Assembly: GCA_018920185.1 (NCBI GenBank)
Contig: JAHLMT010000006.1
Coordinates: 1-45,559 of the forward strand
Length of the DNA stretch: 45,559 bases
Source of the DNA: Candidatus Aenigmatarchaeota archaeon
Lineage (GTDB): Archaea; Aenigmatarchaeota; Aenigmatarchaeia; CG10238-14; SCSR01
Reading direction: 5' to 3'
Position numbers and translations under genes: made by a program
Shown here: positions 40,386-45,559 of the stretch, piece by piece
How the letters are laid out: each line of letters opens with the position of its first letter
Position numbering within the stretch: position 1 is the stretch's first letter
The notes under the pieces: model-generated
The model's database searches: none
Told to the model about the DNA's origin: nothing
The model's input: only the letters and a program-made list of their open reading frames with translations

Positions 40386-40541
40386 ATGAAAAGCATTTTT
40401 CTTGATTTTCTATCAAAGCTCCCAGTAGCTACAATGATTTACTTTCTGTTAGTTCTTTTTGCAGATCTAAGTTTCGATTTTAAATGGTTGACAATAGCTA
40501 TAGTGTTAGATGCTGTAGATTGGCTAGTATCTGAAATTTAA
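40386..40541 (+). CDS. Small two-helix membrane protein, unknown (51 aa)
   Basis: The frame reads MKSIFLDFLSKLPVATMIYF then LLVLFADLSFDFKWLTIAIV and LDAVDWLVSEI. There are two hydrophobic helices with a short loop (FADLSFDFKW). The start lies 47 nt after the dehydrogenase stop. The stop overlaps the convergent CBS gene by 4 nt. Its function is unknown; it may be cotranscribed with the dehydrogenase. Confidence 0.55.
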   Translation: MKSIFLDFLSKLPVATMIYFLLVLFADLSFDFKWLTIAIVLDAVDWLVSEI

Positions 40542-41008
40542 TCTAAAAGAGCTTTAATCAAGTCGCATCTTGAAATTATACCAACTAATTTTCCATCCTT
40601 AATCACAGGTAACCTATCTATATTATGTTTTTCCAACAAATTGGCAGCTTCTATAATGCTCTCTTCTGGAGATATCGAAATTACATCTTTGGTCATGAAA
40701 TCTTTGACTCGTATTTTAGATAATTCTTTCAGATGTTTTTTAACATTCAGGTGATCTTTTATAAGAGCTAAAAGAATTACGCTGAGTGTATGAGGTTCAC
40801 CGGCAAGTTCTGAGTGAGTTCTCGAGAGGTCTAATTTCATAAATCTTATTATATCCGATTCTGTGATTATGCCAACAACTTTTTCTCCTCTGACAACAGG
40901 GGCACCGGATATGTGATATTTAGACAACATCTCTGCTGCCTTGAATATAGAATGCGTCGGTCTGATCTTGTATACTTTTGTTTTCATATAGTCTTTCACA
41001 AGCTTCAT
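40538..41008 (-). CDS. Tandem CBS-domain protein
   Basis: The 156-aa protein has two CBS modules: residues 1-60 (VKDYMKTKVYKIRPTHSIFK then VVGIITESDIIRF) and 95-156 (VKDFMTKDVISISPEESIIE then LVGIISRCDLIKA). About 30 residues of linker lie between them. CBS pairs bind adenosine nucleotides and sense energy state. There is no enzyme domain; the partner is unknown. The gene faces the 51-aa membrane protein. Confidence 0.93.
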   Translation of the reverse strand: MKLVKDYMKTKVYKIRPTHSIFKAAEMLSKYHISGAPVVRGEKVVGIITESDIIRFMKLDLSRTHSELAGEPHTLSVILLALIKDHLNVKKHLKELSKIRVKDFMTKDVISISPEESIIEAANLLEKHNIDRLPVIKDGKLVGIISRCDLIKALLD

Positions 41009-41116
41009 ATTATTGAATTGGGTTTTTCTAATTATTTTTCTTTCAGATATTATTGAGTTTTCTCTGTTTCTTAGTCGATTTATGGTTGAACTAATTTATT
41101 TTGCTTGTACGTTCTT

Positions 41117-41443
41117 TCACCTCACTCTGCTACCAATGTCTATGTATCTTTCAGGTACTAACAAGACAATTTTTCCATTTTCATTATCAGCGGCAAGTAT
41201 CATACACTGACTTTCTTCGCCCATAAATTTTCTTCTTTCTAAATTCAATAGAAAAACGAATTCTTTACCAACCAAATCTTCTTTCGAGTAGTAGTTTTTC
41301 AATCCGGCAATAGCCTGTCTTTCTTCATCACCAAAATCTACAATTAATTTAATCAAATTCTTAGAACCTTTTATATCTTGTACGTCCTTCACCTTACCTA
41401 TGCGTATATCCAATTTTTTGAAATCTTCAAATGATACTTCCAT
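41117..41443 (-). CDS. Stand-alone tRNA-binding (EMAPII/MetRS C-terminal) domain protein
   Basis: The 108-aa protein matches the OB-fold tRNA-binding domain: FKKLDIRIGKVKDVQDIKGS, LIVDFGDEERQAIAGLKNYY and FMGEESQCMILAADNENGK. In many organisms this domain is fused to the MetRS C-terminus. MetRS in this window (42660-44138) lacks it, so this protein probably acts in trans as the MetRS beta subunit/Arc1-like cofactor. It lies about 1.2 kb away on the same strand. Confidence 0.88.
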   Translation of the reverse strand: MEVSFEDFKKLDIRIGKVKDVQDIKGSKNLIKLIVDFGDEERQAIAGLKNYYSKEDLVGKEFVFLLNLERRKFMGEESQCMILAADNENGKIVLLVPERYIDIGSRVR

Positions 41444-41496
41444 ACGAGAAATTTAGTATGTGAAACTTTATAAAAGCATTATGATAGGTATGAAGC

Positions 41497-42576
41497 ATGG
41501 TAGATAACAGAATTATTATGCACATTGACATGGACGCGTTCTTCCCTTCTGTAGAACAAAGAGAACATCCCGAATGGCGTGGAAAACCTGTAATAGTAGG
41601 TGCTGACCCACGAGAAGGAAAGGGGAGAGGAGTTGTAGCTAGTTGTTCTTATGAAGCTCGTGAATTTGGTGTTAGATCTGCAATGCCTATATCAGAAGCA
41701 TGGAAATTATGTCCGCAGGGGATATATGTTAGACCTAATTTCGAATTATACGAGAAGGTCTCCTACAACATAATGTCATTAATAAAAAAATATTCAGATA
41801 AATTTGAACAAGTAAGCATAGATGAAGCTTTTCTAGACGTTACCAATAAGGTAAAAGATTATGAAGAAGCTGAAAAATTAGCTGAAAGAATTAAAAAAGA
41901 AATTCTAAATAAAGAAAAAATAACTTGTTCTGTAGGTATAGGTCCAAATAAATTAATTGCAAAGCTTGCATCAGATTATAAAAAACCTTATGGTACAACT
42001 GTTGTTAAACCTGAAGATGTAAAACTGTTTATTTCAAGATTAAATGTTCGAAAACTACCTGGTATTGGACCGAAAACAGAAAGTGTCCTAAACAAAATGG
42101 GAATTAAAACTGTTGATGATTTGGCTAAAGTCGATGTTAAAATTCTGGTTGATACTTTTGGTGTTTTTGGTTACAGAATGCATGAAATGTCTTTGGGAAT
42201 AGATGAAAGCGAAGTTACAGAAGAATATGAAATAAAATCTCTCGGTCGAGAAAAAACATTTGAAGAAGATATTGATGACCCAGAAATAATTTTTAACACA
42301 ATTGATGAGTTGGTTGATGAGTTTCATGAAGAATTGCTTGCATTAGATATACAGTTTAAAACTATCAGCATAAAAATTCGATTTGAAAATTTTGAAACAC
42401 ATACACGTGCAAGAACTTTTGAATTCTACACAAAAGATAAGAAAATTATAAAAGATACAGCGAAAGAATTAGTTCAGCCTTTTCTTAATATTGGTAGGAA
42501 AATAAGATTAATTGGTGTTAGAGTCTCGGGATTAAAACTTAGTGAGAAACAAAAAACTTTGAAAGAAATCACTTAA
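41497..42576 (+). CDS. dinB: DNA polymerase IV (Y family)
   Basis: The 359-aa polymerase has HIDMDAFFPSVEQREHPEWR (metal Asp11; steric gate Phe16, where the family often has Ala at the position of Pro17), VVASCSYEAREFGVRSAMPI, and the catalytic SIDEAFLDVT (Asp109, Glu110). A helix-hairpin-helix region (LPGIGPKTESVLNKMGIKTV) and a little-finger domain follow. It performs translesion synthesis. No clear C-terminal PCNA-binding box is seen (the end is KQKTLKEIT). Confidence 0.95.
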   Translation: MVDNRIIMHIDMDAFFPSVEQREHPEWRGKPVIVGADPREGKGRGVVASCSYEAREFGVRSAMPISEAWKLCPQGIYVRPNFELYEKVSYNIMSLIKKYSDKFEQVSIDEAFLDVTNKVKDYEEAEKLAERIKKEILNKEKITCSVGIGPNKLIAKLASDYKKPYGTTVVKPEDVKLFISRLNVRKLPGIGPKTESVLNKMGIKTVDDLAKVDVKILVDTFGVFGYRMHEMSLGIDESEVTEEYEIKSLGREKTFEEDIDDPEIIFNTIDELVDEFHEELLALDIQFKTISIKIRFENFETHTRARTFEFYTKDKKIIKDTAKELVQPFLNIGRKIRLIGVRVSGLKLSEKQKTLKEIT

Positions 42577-42659
42577 TCTATTAAATTACTAATGCTTATG
42601 AGTTGGAGAGATAATTGAAATTGTAACAAGTTTATAATATTTCAAATTCATGAATTTAT

Positions 42660-44138
42660 TCACATTTTAACAACTTTCTTAAACAAGTATTCTCCCTTCT
42701 TAATTCTTCCAGTAAACTTTCTAAATTTGCAATCTTTCAACTTACCAGCCTTAATTCCAAGTTGTTTATTTATTTTTTCTGAAGTTTCAGGCAAGAAAGG
42801 TGAAATCAAAATAGAAATTATTCTACATGCTTCCAGAAGATTGTACAAAGCATTGCTTAATTCTTCACCTTCTAATTTCCATACTTGCTTTTCATTAATA
42901 TATTTGTTGGTATTTCTGACGAATTCCCAGATTGCTCCTAGTGCGTCTTGGAGTTCTAGATTTTCCATGTGTTTGTCTATTAATGATATATCCAAGATTT
43001 TGTCAAGTTCTGGTTTTCCTTTTATCCTTCCTTTGTATCTTTCAGCAAGAGTGAGAACTCTATAAATTAGATTACCCAAATCTGCAACAAGTTCACCGTT
43101 AATTCTATTAATCAAAGCTTCCTCAGAAAAATCGCCGTCCTCGCCAAACGGAAATTCTCTAATTAGAAAATATCTTACAGCATCCACAGAATATTTCTTC
43201 GATAGTTCAACTGGATCAACAACATTACCTAAACTTTTACTCATTTTCTGACCTTTAATGGTGAAGTAACCGTGCGCGAATATTTGTTTTGGAACTTTCA
43301 ATCCTACTGCTAACAGTTCAGCTGGCCATATTGTTGCATGTACACGGAGTATATCCTTGCCTATCAAATGAAGATCAGCTGGCCAATATCTCTCAAATTT
43401 TTTATTAGGCCAGCCTATGCCTGTGACATAATTCAGAAATGCATCAATCCATACATAGCATGTGTGACTTTCGTCCCATGGTAGTTTTATTCCCCACTTT
43501 ACCTTGCTTCTGGAAATTGATATATCCTCGAGTTTATTATTTTGGAGGAAAGATATAATTTCATTCTTTCTTGCTTCGGGTTTTATTACTATCTCGTCTT
43601 TTTCTATCTTGTTCAAAAGAACTGTATGGAATTTGGACAGAGTGAAGAAATAAGAATCTTCACTCAAAAATTGTGGTTCTTTCAAATGAAGAGGACACTT
43701 GCCATCGATAAGTTCGGATTCTGTCAGATATTTCTCGCAACCAACACAATACAATCCCTGATATTTTCCTTTGTAGATATACCCATTCTTGTAAAGAGTT
43801 TGCAAAGCATTTATCACAGCTTTTACATGATATTTGTCTGTTGTTCGAATGAAGTGGTTGTAGCTTATATTCAATATTTTCCATGCGTCTTTAAATTTTT
43901 TAGCTATCTCGTCACAGAATTTCTTGGGTTCTTTTCCTGCTTTTTCTGCAGCTTGTTGTATTTTTTCACCATGTTCATCGGTGCCTGTGAGGAAGAAAAC
44001 ATCTTCACCTTTTAACCTGTGCCATCTTGCTATCACATCGGCTGCTATTGTTGTATAAGCGTGACCTATGTGTGGAACGTCATTAACATAATATATTGGA
44101 GTTGTGATGTAGAACTTTTTTCTAGCTAAGACAATCAC
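42660..44138 (-). CDS. metG: Methionyl-tRNA synthetase
   Basis: The 492-aa class I synthetase has PIYYVNDVPHIGHAYTTIAA (HIGH), the zinc knuckle YCVGCEKYLTESELIDGKCP, and GQKMSKSLGNVVDPVEL (KMSKS), followed by an alpha-helical anticodon domain. It lacks the C-terminal OB domain, which is encoded separately at 41117-41443. A longer start is used at 44138; the second candidate start is residue ARKKFY onward without Met, so the first is preferred. It is divergent from nurA. Confidence 0.95.
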   Translation of the reverse strand: MIVLARKKFYITTPIYYVNDVPHIGHAYTTIAADVIARWHRLKGEDVFFLTGTDEHGEKIQQAAEKAGKEPKKFCDEIAKKFKDAWKILNISYNHFIRTTDKYHVKAVINALQTLYKNGYIYKGKYQGLYCVGCEKYLTESELIDGKCPLHLKEPQFLSEDSYFFTLSKFHTVLLNKIEKDEIVIKPEARKNEIISFLQNNKLEDISISRSKVKWGIKLPWDESHTCYVWIDAFLNYVTGIGWPNKKFERYWPADLHLIGKDILRVHATIWPAELLAVGLKVPKQIFAHGYFTIKGQKMSKSLGNVVDPVELSKKYSVDAVRYFLIREFPFGEDGDFSEEALINRINGELVADLGNLIYRVLTLAERYKGRIKGKPELDKILDISLIDKHMENLELQDALGAIWEFVRNTNKYINEKQVWKLEGEELSNALYNLLEACRIISILISPFLPETSEKINKQLGIKAGKLKDCKFRKFTGRIKKGEYLFKKVVKM

Positions 44139-44199
44139 CTTTATGAGATTTAATTTTGTAAGTTATAAAAATATTAATTTTTGATACCCATTATAGCTT

Positions 44200-45303
44200 G
44201 TGAGAGACTTTATCGAAATAACGGATAATCTTGCGAAAATTATAAGTAATCTAGAAAATCAAAGAAAGAATGTAGGAAATTTTTTGCGAGATTCTAATTC
44301 ATTGACGGATCTGGAAGTGACAGATGAAATTTTAGAAAATAAAATAATTGTTCAAGTTCCTGAATTGAATTTAGAAAATCTGAAAGTAGCTGGCGTTGAC
44401 GGTGGGTTATTAAAAAAATCATTCCACGGTATCGACCTTATGTTACTGAAATCAATAGGTGTGATTTTTTCTTACCAAAATGGAAAACTATCAAACACAG
44501 AATATTATCCAGATGCTATATCAACACCAGAACCAAAAGTTATAATGGACCCCTTTAACGATTTGGAATTTGAAATCAATTCTCACATTGAACGACAAAT
44601 AAAGGAAGTGTTAACTGCAACAGAAGTTGTAGATAAATTTGAGCCTGACATATTGTTTATGCATGGTTCTGTAATTCCTCACTACACATTTGTTCCTGAG
44701 AAAGGTTCTTTACTTCACGAAAATTATAAAAGAATGATTTTGGCTTATACTGATTTGTTTGAAGCTGTAAAACTAAAGAAAACAATTCTTGCAGGAGTAA
44801 TAGAGGACAGCAGAGGTGTAAGATTTTGTGAGATATTGAATAATATTTTCTTAACTCAGTTTAATCCTAATTTACCGCCAGAAATGAAAATTGTTTTAAC
44901 TCGAACAAAAGATTCTAACTTGCTATCGTATATCTTGCAGAAAGGAGAAAGAAGCTTTGTATTTCCTTATTCGTCAAAAGCATCTCAGCATCCGATATTA
45001 AGAGAATTTGAAGTGAAGGACAAGATTTTTACCTTCTATTTAAGAACAGTTGAATTTGACAGACCGATAAGAATTGATTTTCTTGGTGATAAAGGTGTGA
45101 TAGATAAAGCTAATTTCATTTCATCAATTTTGTTAAAGCTCGTGGGGCATTCTAACTATGGCATTCCTTCTGTTTTGATAGAAGCGGATCAACGAGCTAA
45201 GCTTCAAGAGCAGGAGCTAGAAATGTTTTACAATGATATAGTAAACAAAACCGGTAACATTTCTAGTCTTTTTGAACAAAGGAGAAATCAGCGTCCATTT
45301 TAA
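44200..45303 (+). CDS. nurA: NurA-family 5'-3' nuclease
   Basis: The 367-aa protein has the NurA RNase H-like core: VAGVDGGLLKKS (first catalytic Asp), LFMHGSVIP, AGVIEDSRGVRFCEIL and the C-terminal PSVLIEADQRAKL. NurA works with the HerA helicase in DNA end resection in archaea; herA is not in the window. The start is GTG at 44200, since no ATG matches the family start. It is divergent from metG with a 61-bp gap. Confidence 0.9.
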   Translation: MRDFIEITDNLAKIISNLENQRKNVGNFLRDSNSLTDLEVTDEILENKIIVQVPELNLENLKVAGVDGGLLKKSFHGIDLMLLKSIGVIFSYQNGKLSNTEYYPDAISTPEPKVIMDPFNDLEFEINSHIERQIKEVLTATEVVDKFEPDILFMHGSVIPHYTFVPEKGSLLHENYKRMILAYTDLFEAVKLKKTILAGVIEDSRGVRFCEILNNIFLTQFNPNLPPEMKIVLTRTKDSNLLSYILQKGERSFVFPYSSKASQHPILREFEVKDKIFTFYLRTVEFDRPIRIDFLGDKGVIDKANFISSILLKLVGHSNYGIPSVLIEADQRAKLQEQELEMFYNDIVNKTGNISSLFEQRRNQRPF

Positions 45304-45387
45304 TGGTATTTCATAGGTTCAAGATATTTTAGAAAACAATTCCAGAATTTGTGACTACGATAGTTCGTTAGTATAGTTTAAAGAACT

Positions 45388-45525
45388 CTACAGTATCGCT
45401 ACCGGCTTAACTTTACCTCCTGGGAATTCCCACATACCTGGTAGTGTGTCATATGAGGATCTTTTCAAAATTAGAAATTTACCGTCTTTTTCTATAGCTA
45501 CTGATGTGATAACTTTGAGTTTCAT
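45388..45525 (-). pseudogene. Nudix (MutT-like) gene, truncated
   Basis: The ATG at 45525 gives 45 aa: MKLKVITSVAIEKDGKFLIL then KRSSYDTLPGMWEFPGGKVK and a stop before the Nudix box is complete. Another frame nearby reads AGSDTVEFFKLY, a possible degraded box, and ends at once. The upstream half (VAIEKDGKFLILKR, MWEFPGGKV) is clearly MutT/Nudix. No intact downstream continuation was found, so this is a decayed remnant. Confidence 0.65.
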
Positions 45526-45559
45526 ATCTTTATGCCGTAATTTATGACGAAGTGGATTA

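Noticed and set aside
1-45559. CRISPR array, rRNA gene, insertion sequence
   Set aside because: No regularly spaced repeats, no rRNA-like segment and no transposase with terminal inverted repeats were found.

Overview
The window is AT-rich archaeal chromosome. The evidence is archaeal/eukaryal-type ribosomal proteins (eS4, and uL3, uL4, uL23, uL2 and others of archaeal type), archaeal RNase P protein Rnp1, aIF1 (SUI1), NurA nuclease, an archaeal beta-CASP nuclease, a class III-like prepilin peptidase, a tRNA gene with a bulge-helix-bulge intron, and TATA boxes 20-30 nt upstream of start codons that imply many leaderless mRNAs. Short intergenic spaces, many very small proteins, several VapBC/PIN genes and a divergent enolase homologue would suit a small-genome (DPANN-like) archaeon. 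That placement is an inference; no 16S rRNA gene is present.

Layout. (i) 1-7.1 kb: a membrane-anchored Pro-Thr repeat protein cut by the window edge, a frameshifted PIN-domain gene, a nucleoside deoxyribosyltransferase, RNA 3'-phosphate cyclase, a membrane protein, an enolase-like protein lacking the catalytic lysine, a ferredoxin and small unknowns. (ii) 7.1-13.3 kb: beta-CASP nuclease, TyrRS, APC permease, SerRS, prepilin peptidase. (iii) 13.4-23.2 kb: the ribosomal protein cluster on the minus strand (uL3-uL4-uL23-uL2-uS19-uL22-uS3-uL29-aIF1-Rnp1-uS17-uL14-uL24-eS4-uL5-uS14). It is interrupted by two same-strand small unknown genes (between uL3 and uL4, and between uL5 and uS14) and bordered or interrupted at four places by plus-strand ORFs. 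The usual continuation (uS8, uL6 and so on) is absent; the cluster stops at uS14. (iv) 23.3-28.7 kb: DapA family, HIT protein, a small operon of methyltransferase, 49-aa protein and HExxH protein, tRNA-Gly(UCC) with an intron in the T-arm, a small SWIB-like protein, VapBC, Nudix and zinc-finger proteins. (v) 28.7-37.2 kb: an accessory region with a DNA methyltransferase of SPPY type and its unknown partner, a ribbon-helix-helix regulator, an AIPR-family abortive-infection gene broken by a 77-bp perfect tandem duplication and a frameshift, a three-gene operon of small nucleic-acid-binding proteins, a frameshifted tyrosine integrase, and tRNA-Ser(GGA). (vi) 37.2-45.6 kb: membrane protein, M50-like protease, malate/lactate dehydrogenase homologue, CBS protein, stand-alone tRNA-binding domain, DNA polymerase IV, MetRS, NurA and a broken Nudix gene.

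How it fits together. The core genes (translation, tRNA charging, RNA processing) are intact and tightly coupled by 1-4 nt overlaps. The accessory genes show repeated single-base lesions (PIN, AIPR, integrase, a zinc-finger gene, probably a Nudix gene and a tiny membrane protein). The contrast suggests real decay of defence and mobile-element genes rather than uniform sequencing error. The strongest observations are the non-canonical tRNA intron, the slip-duplicated AIPR gene, the unknown genes lodged inside the ribosomal cluster, and a 15-bp motif shared by the start regions of two unlinked genes.
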